Assembly (NCBI GenBank): GCA_016765255.1
Contig: JAESQI010000224.1
Coordinates: forward strand, 1 to 8,466
Origin: Robiginitomaculum sp.
Lineage (GTDB): Bacteria; Pseudomonadota; Alphaproteobacteria; Caulobacterales; Maricaulaceae
Length of the DNA: 8,466 bases
Direction: 5' to 3'
Under the pieces are notes generated by a model. It saw only the letters and a list, made by a program, of their open reading frames with translations, had not been told where the DNA came from and did no database searches. Shown here in pieces: positions 1 through 6,644 of this stretch (position 1 is the stretch's first letter; each line of letters opens with the position of its first letter). The translations under genes were made by a program, and so were the position numbers.

Positions 1-507
1 AACTTTAAGGGGTTCGGCGAAACGGAAATAGGGTTGCGCCACGTTCTTTGGCATAAGGGGCCGAGCGTGATCGCGGGGCAAGCGACTGTGATATTGGTTG
101 GGCAGGGAGAGACAGTTTCGGATGCTGATTTGGGTGTTGGGGGGACACAATATGAAGCCCGATTGCTGGCAGGGCGAAGTTTTAAACTCAAAGGACGAGA
201 TGCATTTGTTGATCTACAACTCGCACATAGGTTTAGGCAATCCGTTTTCCCCGAGGAATGGCGGTTTGACGTGAGTGCGGGTGTCCGCCCCTTGCCAAAA
301 TGGCAGATACTGGCCCAATCTTTTTATGTATATGGGCAAGCGGCGCCAAATCTAGCCCGTGCAAATTACCGGATGAAAGCACAAACTTCGCTAGTTTATG
401 ATAGAAATCATAAAACGTCTTATCAAATAGGCGTCTATAAAACCGTGTTTGGTAAAAATATTGTACAAGAAAATGCTGTATTCTTGTCTATCTGGCAGAG
501 ATATTAG
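1..507 (+). CDS. 3' part of a probable outer-membrane beta-barrel protein (hypothetical)
   Basis: The reading frame is open from base 1 and ends at TAG 505-507, giving 168 visible residues; the start lies outside the window. A TTG at base 34 could be read as a start, but the protein-like sequence continues upstream of it (NFKGFGETEIG), so I treat the gene as 5'-truncated by the window edge. The sequence has short stretches of alternating polar and hydrophobic residues separated by Gly/Asn/Asp-rich turns (for example QATVILVGQGE, AFVDLQLAHRFR, TSLVYDRNHKTSYQIGVYKT). It ends in IWQRY, an aromatic C-terminus like those recognised by the outer-membrane barrel assembly machinery. I see no enzymatic motif. 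A beta-barrel is therefore an inference; I do not recognise the family. The gene converges on the cytochrome c gene, with 15 bp between the stops and no obvious terminator hairpin. Confidence 0.6.
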   Translation, partial: NFKGFGETEIGLRHVLWHKGPSVIAGQATVILVGQGETVSDADLGVGGTQYEARLLAGRSFKLKGRDAFVDLQLAHRFRQSVFPEEWRFDVSAGVRPLPKWQILAQSFYVYGQAAPNLARANYRMKAQTSLVYDRNHKTSYQIGVYKTVFGKNIVQENAVFLSIWQRY

Positions 508-522
508 CGAAATACACTAACT

Positions 523-975
523 TTATGGCGCACCTGTATTGGCTTTGATATATTCAATAAGTGCCTGCTGATCAGAGGGTTTACGCAAACCCGCAAAGGC
601 CATCTTGTTTTTAGGCAGATACTTGGCTGGGTTCTCGATATAGGCCATTAAACTATCTTCGTCCCAGATGATTTCGGAGGTGATCATTGCTTTTGAATAG
701 GCATATCCGTCCGCCGACCCTGCTTTGCGCCCCAGTATATTCCATAAATTCGGCCCGACTTTATGCCGTCCGCCTTCCTCCAAAGTATGACAAGCGCGGC
801 ACCGTGCATATAAAACTCTCCCAGATTTTTGTTGTGGAGCGGGGGTTGTTGAAGTCGAATTTGTAGTAATTTTGGGCGTTTGCGGTGTCTTTGGTGTGTC
901 CTTGGAGCATGAAGATAAGAACAATATACCCGCTATTACGGTAGCTATTTGGATGTGGAGTTTTAAGTATGTCAT
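523..975 (-). CDS. lipid-anchored class I (mitochondrial-type) cytochrome c
   Basis: A 150-residue product read from ATG at 975. Residues 5-22 form a hydrophobic signal segment ending in the lipobox L20-S-S-C23, so the mature protein should start at a lipid-modified Cys23. A Thr/Pro/Ser/Lys-rich tether (about 24-51) follows, then a single cytochrome c domain. The heme-binding CxxCH is C59-R-A-C62-H63, followed by GPNLWNILGRKAG, and Met125 in NKMAFAG is the expected sixth heme ligand. This is the pattern of class I cytochromes of the c2/mitochondrial type, which carry electrons between the bc1 complex and terminal oxidases in the periplasm; that role here is inferred from family. The frame extends upstream to 1089, but that extension is Lys/Ser/Asn-rich with no export logic. 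A start at 987 (four residues longer) is the main alternative. Ser at +2 after the lipid Cys would allow outer-membrane sorting under E. coli rules. Confidence 0.85.
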   Translation of the reverse strand: MTYLKLHIQIATVIAGILFLSSCSKDTPKTPQTPKITTNSTSTTPAPQQKSGRVLYARCRACHTLEEGGRHKVGPNLWNILGRKAGSADGYAYSKAMITSEIIWDEDSLMAYIENPAKYLPKNKMAFAGLRKPSDQQALIEYIKANTGAP

Positions 976-979
976 AGGG

Positions 980-985
980 CTTTCC
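980..985 (-). promoter_or_regulatory. probable ribosome binding site of the cytochrome c gene
   Basis: On the minus strand the sequence reads GGAAAG, followed by CCCT and the ATG at 975. The ATG at 987 has only a weak AAGTG upstream, so this site favours the 975 start. The four-base spacing is rather short, so the choice between 975 and 987 remains open; both give the same lipobox. Confidence 0.4.
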
Positions 986-1120
986 ATGTTAACACTTGAT
1001 TTATATATGTTTTTACGCTCAAATAAGGGCAGGGTGTTAGAAATAAGGCTTTGCTTTATTGTTATGCACTGAAATGAAACGGCTGCCAAATGATTTTGGG
1101 GCTAATTAAAGGGGAACTTC

Positions 1121-1426
1121 ATGGAACAATTATTACCACTTATCCTGGGCTTGGGATCAGGCGCACTTGGCGGCAATATTGCCGGTAAAGTCATGAAATC
1201 AGGCATGGGTACAATGGGTCGAAGTCTAACAGGGATTGTTGGCGGCGGTGGTCTTGCATATGTCATGCAAATGATGGGCGGCGGCGGCGCGTCTGTAGCC
1301 GACGCAGCGCAATCTGCTGCAACATCTGGCCTCGACATCATGTCTATTGGTAAATCTATTGTTGGCGGCGGTGTCGGCGGCGGTATCCTAACCGCTATTC
1401 TTGGCATGGTCATGAGCAAAAAATAA
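1121..1426 (+). CDS. small glycine-rich membrane protein (hypothetical)
   Basis: A 101-residue protein starting at ATG 1121 after an AAAGGGGAAC ribosome binding site and ending at TAA 1424. It is very rich in Gly, Ala, Met and Ser and almost devoid of charge except near the ends. The N-terminal part (about 4-22, LLPLILGLGSGALGGNIAG) has a GxxxG/GGNxAG pattern. A middle Gly-rich hydrophobic stretch (about 37-57) and a C-terminal one (about 78-98, IVGGGVGGGILTAILGMVM) follow, before a SKK tail. Spaced glycines in hydrophobic helices suggest glycine-zipper packing in the membrane. Similar short proteins with an SGAxGGNxAG start occur as uncharacterised proteins in alphaproteobacteria, from memory and not checked. 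It stands alone: the gene upstream is divergent and a strong terminator lies directly downstream. The opposite-strand frame over the same region is a low-complexity Pro/Met shadow. Function unknown. Confidence 0.8.
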   Translation: MEQLLPLILGLGSGALGGNIAGKVMKSGMGTMGRSLTGIVGGGGLAYVMQMMGGGGASVADAAQSAATSGLDIMSIGKSIVGGGVGGGILTAILGMVMSKK

Positions 1427-1447
1427 ACCTAAAAATTTGATGAACAT

Positions 1448-1480
1448 AACGGCTCTTCTTTAGGGAAGGGCCGTTTTTTT
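1448..1480 (+). terminator. intrinsic (rho-independent) terminator after the small Gly-rich gene
   Basis: Bases 1448-1458 pair with 1465-1475 in an 11-bp stem with one G-U pair (1454 with 1469) and a six-base loop at 1459-1464. A run of T from 1474 to 1480 follows. The stem begins 22 bases after the stop codon of the small gene, so it should insulate that gene from the acyl-CoA dehydrogenase gene downstream. Confidence 0.93.
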
Positions 1481-1517
1481 ATGGCAAATGCATCCATATG
1501 CAATTTTTTGCGTATAT

Positions 1518-1546
1518 TTGCGGAAATTTTCGTTTATATATATACT
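1518..1546 (+). promoter_or_regulatory. candidate sigma-70-type promoter of the acyl-CoA dehydrogenase gene
   Basis: TTGCGG at 1518-1523 and TATACT at 1541-1546 are separated by 17 bp, inside an AT-rich stretch just after a terminator and 28 bp before the start codon. The -10 matches the consensus at five of six positions, the -35 only at three. The implied 5' untranslated leader is about 20 bases. Position and spacing are the main support. Confidence 0.45.
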
Positions 1547-1574
1547 CTGAAAGACCTGATTTGGAGACCACACC

Positions 1575-3332
1575 ATGAGTTTTAATGCCCCCGTAAATTC
1601 TATTCTGTATTTATTGCGCCACGGTTACGGCATGGAGGAATTGCGGCAATATGTAAGTGACGACATGCTGGGTGACGAATTGGTATCTGATATTCTAAAC
1701 GGCGCGGCGGCATTTGCCACTGATGTATTGGCCCCCTTAAACAAAATTGGCGACGAAGTCGGGGCAACCTTAAAAGACGGGGTTGTCACCACTGCCCCAG
1801 GATTTAAACAAGCCTATAAAGCCTATTGTGAAGCTGGATGGCAAGGTCTGTCCGCGCCACAAAACATTGGCGGCATGGGCTTGCCCCAAGTGATAAATGT
1901 TGCGGTCAACGAAATGCTATACGGGGCCAATATGGCATTTGGCCTTTGCCCTATGTTAACCGCAAGCGCGCTCAATGCTCTCATTGCGCACGCAGACGCC
2001 GACCTGAAAGACAAATATGTCAGCAAGATGGTGAGCGGGAAATGGTCGGGCGGTATGAACCTGACCGAGCCTCAGGCGGGATCTGATTTAGGTGTGCTTC
2101 GGGCAAAGGCAGTTCCCAATGGCGACGGGAGTTACGCCGTGTCTGGGCAGAAGATATTCATAACTTGGGGCGAAAATGATTGCTCTGAAAACATTATTCA
2201 TCTGGTGTTGGCGCGTTTGCCTGACGCGCCTGCGGGCTCGCGCGGGATTTCATTGTTTCTGGTACCAAAAATATTTGTGAACGATGATGGGTCTTTAGGA
2301 AAGCGCAATAATGTCAATGCAATAGGGCTAGAACATAAACTTGGAATTCACGGCAGCCCCACATGTGTCATGGATTTTGACGGAGCGAAAGCATGGCTAG
2401 TCGGCCCAGAGAATAAAGGCTTAGCTTGCATGTTTACCATGATGAATGAAGCGCGTTTATTCGTGGGTGTGCAAGGAGTGGCTATTGGCGAACGTGCCTA
2501 TCAAGGGGCGTTGTCCTATGCCAGCGAGCGGGTACAAGGTCGGGTTATAGACGGCGAAGAAAATGCACCAATATTGGACCATCCAGATGTCAGGCGCATG
2601 ATGATGGATATGAAAACAGGCTTGATGGGAGCGCGTGTCATAAACCTTGCGACAGCACTCGCTGGCGATATGTCTAAGGTTTCAACCAATGAGGACGAGC
2701 GAAAATCCGCTCACGCCCGCGAAGCTCTGTTAACACCAATCGCAAAATCTTACGGGTCGGATATGGGTGTGACATGCGCGACCACCGCTTTGCAGGTTTT
2801 TGGCGGTATGGGATTTATTGAAGAAACGGGGGCGGCTCAACATTATAGGGATGCGCGCATTACGCCTATATATGAAGGCACAAATGGTATTCAAGCCATA
2901 GATTTAGTTGGGCGCAAGGTCAGACGTGACGGAGGTGATGCAATGTTTGCCCTGATTACCGATATTGAAAACATCGCAAATGAAGCCGAAAGTTTAGGGC
3001 AAGGTTTTGGCCAAATTTCTAATACTTTAAAAACGGGAATTACCCATTTAAAAACCGCTACGCAAGCCATTGTCTCCGCGAGTGACAAAGACGCGCTTGC
3101 CGCCGCGTCGAGCTATCTTGATTTGTGCGGCGATGTGATCTCGGGGGCACTCCTTACTAAGGCTGTCATTATGGGGCTAAAGGCTGGTGATCCACACGCA
3201 AATGCGGTTAAAGACATACTGGCTTACCATGCAGTGACTCTCCTGCCTCGTGCAGGCAGTTATTTAGCGCAAATTCAAGCAGGCGGAGAGCCTGTATTTG
3301 CCTACCCCGCTTCTCAATTGGCCGATCTATAA
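1575..3332 (+). CDS. acyl-CoA dehydrogenase, long form with extra C-terminal domain (DmdC-like group)
   Basis: A 585-residue flavoprotein expected to oxidise an acyl-CoA to the trans-2-enoyl-CoA using FAD, passing electrons to electron-transfer flavoprotein. It begins at ATG 1575 with GGAGA eight bases upstream. In order: a short N-terminal extension typical of this subgroup (1-35), the helical N domain (about 40-155), the beta-barrel middle domain starting at the flavin-contacting MNLTEPQAGSD (161-171), the C-terminal helical domain (about 280-450), and a further C-terminal domain (about 465-585) absent from short ACADs of about 380 residues. Glu434 in YEGTNGIQ lines up with the catalytic base of medium-chain ACADs. 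Length and motifs match the group that includes 3-methylmercaptopropionyl-CoA dehydrogenase (DmdC), but many members act on other acyl-CoAs, so the substrate is not assigned. No ETF, enoyl-CoA hydratase or thiolase gene is adjacent. Confidence 0.93.
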   Translation: MSFNAPVNSILYLLRHGYGMEELRQYVSDDMLGDELVSDILNGAAAFATDVLAPLNKIGDEVGATLKDGVVTTAPGFKQAYKAYCEAGWQGLSAPQNIGGMGLPQVINVAVNEMLYGANMAFGLCPMLTASALNALIAHADADLKDKYVSKMVSGKWSGGMNLTEPQAGSDLGVLRAKAVPNGDGSYAVSGQKIFITWGENDCSENIIHLVLARLPDAPAGSRGISLFLVPKIFVNDDGSLGKRNNVNAIGLEHKLGIHGSPTCVMDFDGAKAWLVGPENKGLACMFTMMNEARLFVGVQGVAIGERAYQGALSYASERVQGRVIDGEENAPILDHPDVRRMMMDMKTGLMGARVINLATALAGDMSKVSTNEDERKSAHAREALLTPIAKSYGSDMGVTCATTALQVFGGMGFIEETGAAQHYRDARITPIYEGTNGIQAIDLVGRKVRRDGGDAMFALITDIENIANEAESLGQGFGQISNTLKTGITHLKTATQAIVSASDKDALAAASSYLDLCGDVISGALLTKAVIMGLKAGDPHANAVKDILAYHAVTLLPRAGSYLAQIQAGGEPVFAYPASQLADL

Positions 3333-3416
3333 TCTTATCCTAATGTTACCTGATGCAGATAATGCCTCGCAAAACCGGCCAAGACGCTTTATATTAGACC
3401 AAAGCAAGGAATCTAT

Positions 3417-4238
3417 ATGTCTGCACAAAACCACATTCAGCGCATGACCGCACCACAAATTACCGCCCGCAAAGGCTGGGAGCCGATTGTTTGTTTAACG
3501 GCATATGACGCGCCGACGGCGGCTATTCTTGATGAGCATTGCGACCTAATTTTGGTGGGCGATAGTGTTGGTATGGTGGTGCACGGGCTAACGTCTACGG
3601 TTGGTGTGACCCTCGATATGATGATAATGCACGGCCAAGCCGTTATGCGCGGGGCTCATAAAGCGCTGGTAGTTGTCGATCTCCCCTTTGGCTCTTATGA
3701 AGATAGTCCAATAACCGCCTTTAAAAATGCGTCAAGGGTTATGATGGAAACGGGTTGCCAGGCCGTAAAAATCGAGAGTGGATCATACGCGGCGGATACC
3801 ATAAGCTACCTTACAGAGCGCGGTATCCCTGTAATGTCCCATGTGGGGCTTCGCCCGCAATCCATGAATGTTCTTGGTGGGTTTAAGGCGAGGGGGCGTA
3901 CGCAAAAAGTCATGGACGAAATTATCGCAAATGCGATTGCGGCGGCTGACGCAGGCTCTTTTTGTGTCGTTGTCGAGGGCGTATCCACTGAACTTGCGGA
4001 CGCCGTTACCAAGTCAGTCTCTATTCCCACGATCGGCATTGGAGCCTCTGAAAATTGTGACGGGCAAATTCTCGTGACCCCTGATATGCTCGGCCTATTT
4101 GAATGGACGCCAAAATTTGTCAAAAAATATGCAGATTTAAAAGATATCGTCGATAAAGCGACGCAGAAATACGCTGCTGATGTGAAATCACGTACCTTTC
4201 CGAGCCGAGAATACACCTATAATTTTGTAAAAAAGTAG
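3417..4238 (+). CDS. panB: 3-methyl-2-oxobutanoate hydroxymethyltransferase (ketopantoate hydroxymethyltransferase)
   Basis: A 273-residue cytoplasmic enzyme, the usual family length, that transfers a hydroxymethyl group from 5,10-methylenetetrahydrofolate to 2-oxoisovalerate, giving ketopantoate for pantothenate and coenzyme A. The fold is a (beta/alpha)8 barrel. Metal and substrate residues known from E. coli PanB are visible: D49-S50 in VGDSVG, D88 in VDLPFGSYE, K118 and E120 in VKIESG, and E187 in VVVEGVS. HVGLRPQ (142-148) and IGIGASxxCDGQIL near residues 206-219 are further family signatures. ATG 3417 has AAGGA six bases upstream. It follows the acyl-CoA dehydrogenase gene by 84 bp and could be partly co-transcribed with it or have its own weak promoter. 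panC is not next to it, and no terminator is clear after its stop. Confidence 0.96.
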   Translation: MSAQNHIQRMTAPQITARKGWEPIVCLTAYDAPTAAILDEHCDLILVGDSVGMVVHGLTSTVGVTLDMMIMHGQAVMRGAHKALVVVDLPFGSYEDSPITAFKNASRVMMETGCQAVKIESGSYAADTISYLTERGIPVMSHVGLRPQSMNVLGGFKARGRTQKVMDEIIANAIAAADAGSFCVVVEGVSTELADAVTKSVSIPTIGIGASENCDGQILVTPDMLGLFEWTPKFVKKYADLKDIVDKATQKYAADVKSRTFPSREYTYNFVKK

Positions 4239-4397
4239 AATGCTAGGATCTGTCCTTATATTTGCATGAAAACATGGTAATTTTCGCAAAAAACACGAAC
4301 TCAATTATTGCCAAGCCGTCATGCGTTGATGTATTGCAGTGCAGCGTGTCCCACTATAGGTTCGCCGTAGAAACGCGCTGTGTCGCCACCAGAAAAT

Positions 4398-4402
4398 AGG
4401 GG
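4398..4402 (+). promoter_or_regulatory. ribosome binding site fixing the TTG start of the YfgM-like gene
   Basis: AGGGG lies six bases before TTG 4409. An in-frame TAG at 4397-4399 rules out any start further upstream, and no in-frame ATG follows until well past the membrane segment, so this site and the TTG define the start. Confidence 0.7.
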
Positions 4403-4408
4403 CCAAAA

Positions 4409-5182
4409 TTGGTCGATTTTATAAACGAAGTTGAAGAAGAACTCCGCAAGGATAAGTATAACGCATTGCTCCGCAAATTCGGGCCACTCATCATTGCCCT
4501 CATTTTTGCCGTTGTAGCAGGGGCTGGCTATGTGGAGTACCAAAAATACAGCAAATCAAAGAAAGCGCGGGCAACGGCGGCGTCTTACACAAAGGCGTCA
4601 AAACTGGCCGAAGAGGGTGACTTTCAAGCGGCGATTGAAAAATTCATCGCCATTTCTGACATTGCGCCGAGAGGGTATGCAGGGCTGTCCTTGTCGCGGG
4701 CTGCAGGTTTGAAAGTGCAATTGGGAGATATGGACGCAGCGGTTAAGCTGTTTGATAAATCAGCCAATGCTTTTGAATTGCCTATCCACAAGGATTTATC
4801 AAGTTTAAAGGCCGCTTATATTTTGATGGAGTTGGGCCGTTTTGACGAGGTTAAGACACGGACTGGAGAATTGGCACTAGACGCGTCTCCCTGTAAAGAC
4901 CTTGCCAAAGAGTTGCTGGCTTATGCCAGTATGAACACAGGTGACGCGGAGACGGCACGCGAACAATTCACCTATCTGTCCAATGCGCCGGGTGTGTTAA
5001 GCGGAGTTAAGGCGCGAGCTAAACAGGCCATGTCCCTCCTAAATGCCAATGTGGCGCTTTCGCCTCTTGAGGTTACAATTGAGGATTTGCCAGCACCTGA
5101 ACCTGTAATACCAGAACAAGCTGATATTCAAGAAACTGATGCACAAGAAATTGTGCCCAATTCAGCCAGCCAAAAGGATTAA
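4409..5182 (+). CDS. YfgM-like membrane-anchored tetratricopeptide-type protein
   Basis: A 257-residue protein beginning at TTG 4409, the only start possible between an in-frame stop and the membrane segment. It has a charged cytoplasmic N-terminus (FINEVEEELRKDKYN), one transmembrane helix (about 24-42, FGPLIIALIFAVVAGAGYV), and a periplasmic helical region (about 50-215) with TPR-like helix pairs such as KLAEEGDFQAAIEKF, VQLGDMDAAVKLFDKSA and LMELGRFDEVKTRT. An acidic, Pro-rich tail (about 216-257) completes it. This matches the YfgM family, in E. coli an inner-membrane partner of the SecYEG translocon and the PpiD chaperone. The gene sits directly before bamB and der, as yfgM does in E. 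coli, which supports the call more than sequence alone. In alphaproteobacteria it is usually annotated only as a tetratricopeptide repeat protein. The tail is divergent and its role unknown. Confidence 0.85.
   Translation: MVDFINEVEEELRKDKYNALLRKFGPLIIALIFAVVAGAGYVEYQKYSKSKKARATAASYTKASKLAEEGDFQAAIEKFIAISDIAPRGYAGLSLSRAAGLKVQLGDMDAAVKLFDKSANAFELPIHKDLSSLKAAYILMELGRFDEVKTRTGELALDASPCKDLAKELLAYASMNTGDAETAREQFTYLSNAPGVLSGVKARAKQAMSLLNANVALSPLEVTIEDLPAPEPVIPEQADIQETDAQEIVPNSASQKD
5172..5177 (+). promoter_or_regulatory. ribosome binding site of bamB within the end of the upstream gene
   Basis: AAAAGGA-type sequence six bases before ATG 5184, lying inside the last codons of the YfgM-like gene. It favours 5184 over an in-frame ATG at 5139, which would put 15 charged and polar residues in front of the signal peptide. 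The placement suggests coupled translation. Confidence 0.7.
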
Positions 5183-5183
5183 A

Positions 5184-6632
5184 ATGACCAAATTCTTCCT
5201 CACCCTGCGCCTGTGTTTTATTGCCCTTTTGGGCATGTTGTTTTTGTCGGCTTGCGCCACCCTTGAAAAAGTCGGTGACGCCATTAACCCCTTTGACGGA
5301 AATGGTGAAGAAAGCGAAATTGAAAGTGATCCAGCCCGCATTTCAATCTTGACTCTCAATGATACACTCGAAGTTTCGGGGGCGATCCTCCCATCTGATG
5401 TTATTTTGCCAGAAGCTTATATCAATGTGGATTGGCCGCAAACTGGCGGCAATGCAACTCACACACCACAGCACACGAGTGTATCTGGTAATCTATCGCG
5501 GGCTTGGAGCAAGGGCATCGGCAAAGGGTCTAGTGCCAAGGGGCGGGTGAGTGCGTCGCCTATTATTGCCGACGGAAAGATATTTACAATTGACGGCGCA
5601 AATAAAGTCACAGCCCTCAATGCGCAAAATGGTGCCAAATTATGGGACTTTAAAGTCTCTGTTGCCAATAAAGGGCGGACGCGGAAAGGCAAGACCAGTT
5701 TGGTCGACCGCGTTAAAGACCCTTTCGTTATCCTAGACAGAGGTGGCTCTGATAAACAAGCGGTTGGCGGCGGTTTGGCTGTAGAAAATGGCCGTGTATT
5801 TGTTACTTCTGGGTTTGGCTTAATTCTCGCTCTGGACGCAAATACGGGCGAAGAAATTTGGCGCAACCGCACATATACCCCGATACATTCCGCGCCTGCA
5901 GTTGATGATGGACGTTTATTTTCTGTCTCAGACGACAATGAATTGTTTGCGCTGGACACACAAACTGGCGCCACTCTCTGGACATATCAGGCGATTATCG
6001 AGAGCGCCCGCATGTTAACCGCGCCCAGCCCTGCGGTGATAGGCGACGTTGTTGTGGCGCCGTTCTCCTCGGGTGAACTGGTTGCACTACGTGTGCAAAA
6101 CGGCGGTGTTTTGTGGCAAAATGCCTTAAGTGCGACGGGCAATCTCACCCCGCTGGCGACATTAAATGATATTACCGCAGGGCCAGTGATCGCCGACGGG
6201 TATGTTTTCGCCTCTGTGCAAAGTGGTACTTTGACTGCATTTGATATGCGCACGGGACAAAGTGTTTGGTCACAGCCTGCTGGTTCTTTGGGCTTTCCGC
6301 TCGTAGTAGGTAATTTCCTATATACAGTCACCATAGACGGCGAAGTCGTGTGCATGTCAAAATCAGACGGAACCGTGATTTGGCTAACGAAATTGCAATC
6401 CTATAAAAACCAAAAGAAACGTAAAAACCGGATTGCTTGGGCGGGGCCAATTATGGCGGGTAACCGTTTGCTGGTCATGAGTTCAAACGGGAAAGCGGTT
6501 GAGATTAATCCGACTGACGGGGTCATTCTCAATACATTTAAAGTAGGTGGCAATGTGTATATCGCGCCGATTGTAGCCAATAACACTGTGTATGTTTTAA
6601 CCGATAATGCAAAACTGATTGCACTTAGATAA
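5184..6632 (+). CDS. bamB: outer-membrane protein assembly lipoprotein BamB (YfgL)
   Basis: A 482-residue lipoprotein of the BAM complex, where BamB binds BamA and helps fold and insert beta-barrel proteins into the outer membrane. The signal peptide (1-23) ends in lipobox L21-S-A-C24. A region of about 65 residues follows, acidic at first (GNGEESEIESD), running to WPQTGGNATHTP (about 91 onward), which opens the propeller. Seven PQQ-like blade motifs of the ALDxxTGxxxW type begin near residues 144, 216, 256, 301, 352, 390 and 440, as expected for an eight-bladed beta-propeller. The protein is longer than E. coli BamB (about 390) because of the N-terminal region, as is common in alphaproteobacteria. 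The start is one base after the YfgM-like stop, so translation is probably coupled. No PQQ-dependent enzyme residues are apparent, which argues against a quinoprotein dehydrogenase. Confidence 0.93.
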   Translation: MTKFFLTLRLCFIALLGMLFLSACATLEKVGDAINPFDGNGEESEIESDPARISILTLNDTLEVSGAILPSDVILPEAYINVDWPQTGGNATHTPQHTSVSGNLSRAWSKGIGKGSSAKGRVSASPIIADGKIFTIDGANKVTALNAQNGAKLWDFKVSVANKGRTRKGKTSLVDRVKDPFVILDRGGSDKQAVGGGLAVENGRVFVTSGFGLILALDANTGEEIWRNRTYTPIHSAPAVDDGRLFSVSDDNELFALDTQTGATLWTYQAIIESARMLTAPSPAVIGDVVVAPFSSGELVALRVQNGGVLWQNALSATGNLTPLATLNDITAGPVIADGYVFASVQSGTLTAFDMRTGQSVWSQPAGSLGFPLVVGNFLYTVTIDGEVVCMSKSDGTVIWLTKLQSYKNQKKRKNRIAWAGPIMAGNRLLVMSSNGKAVEINPTDGVILNTFKVGGNVYIAPIVANNTVYVLTDNAKLIALR

Positions 6633-6644
6633 TAAGGCCTGATC

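Noticed and set aside
976..1089. Upstream extension of the cytochrome c frame to an ATG at 1089.
   Set aside because: It would place 38 polar residues before the signal segment, and there is a better ribosome binding site at 980-985; the extension also covers the likely divergent promoter region.
1102..1419. Minus-strand frame of 105 residues opposite the small Gly-rich gene.
   Set aside because: It is a low-complexity Pro/Met/Ile translation, the expected antisense of GGC/GGT codons, with no RBS support; the plus frame has RBS, terminator and membrane-protein logic.
3367..3395. Possible promoter for panB, TCGCAA and TATATT with 17 bp spacing.
   Set aside because: Only three of six -35 positions match and the region is AT-rich, so chance is likely; left unannotated.
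4260..4300. CATG-AAAA-CATG and a nearby TTTTCGCAAAA stretch as a terminator after panB.
   Set aside because: The stems are only four bases, AT-rich and without a following T-run, so they do not resemble an intrinsic terminator.
4334..4360. Possible promoter before the YfgM-like gene, TTGCAG and TATAGG.
   Set aside because: The spacing is 15 bp and the -10 is weak; not enough to call, although some promoter in 4239-4408 is plausible.
5139..5183. Earlier in-frame ATG for bamB at 5139.
   Set aside because: It would add 15 charged residues before the lipoprotein signal peptide and overlap the upstream gene by 44 bases; ATG 5184 has a well-spaced RBS.
5459..5974. Long minus-strand frame (171 residues) inside bamB.
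   Set aside because: It lies wholly inside a well-supported BamB propeller, and its translation shows no recognisable domain.
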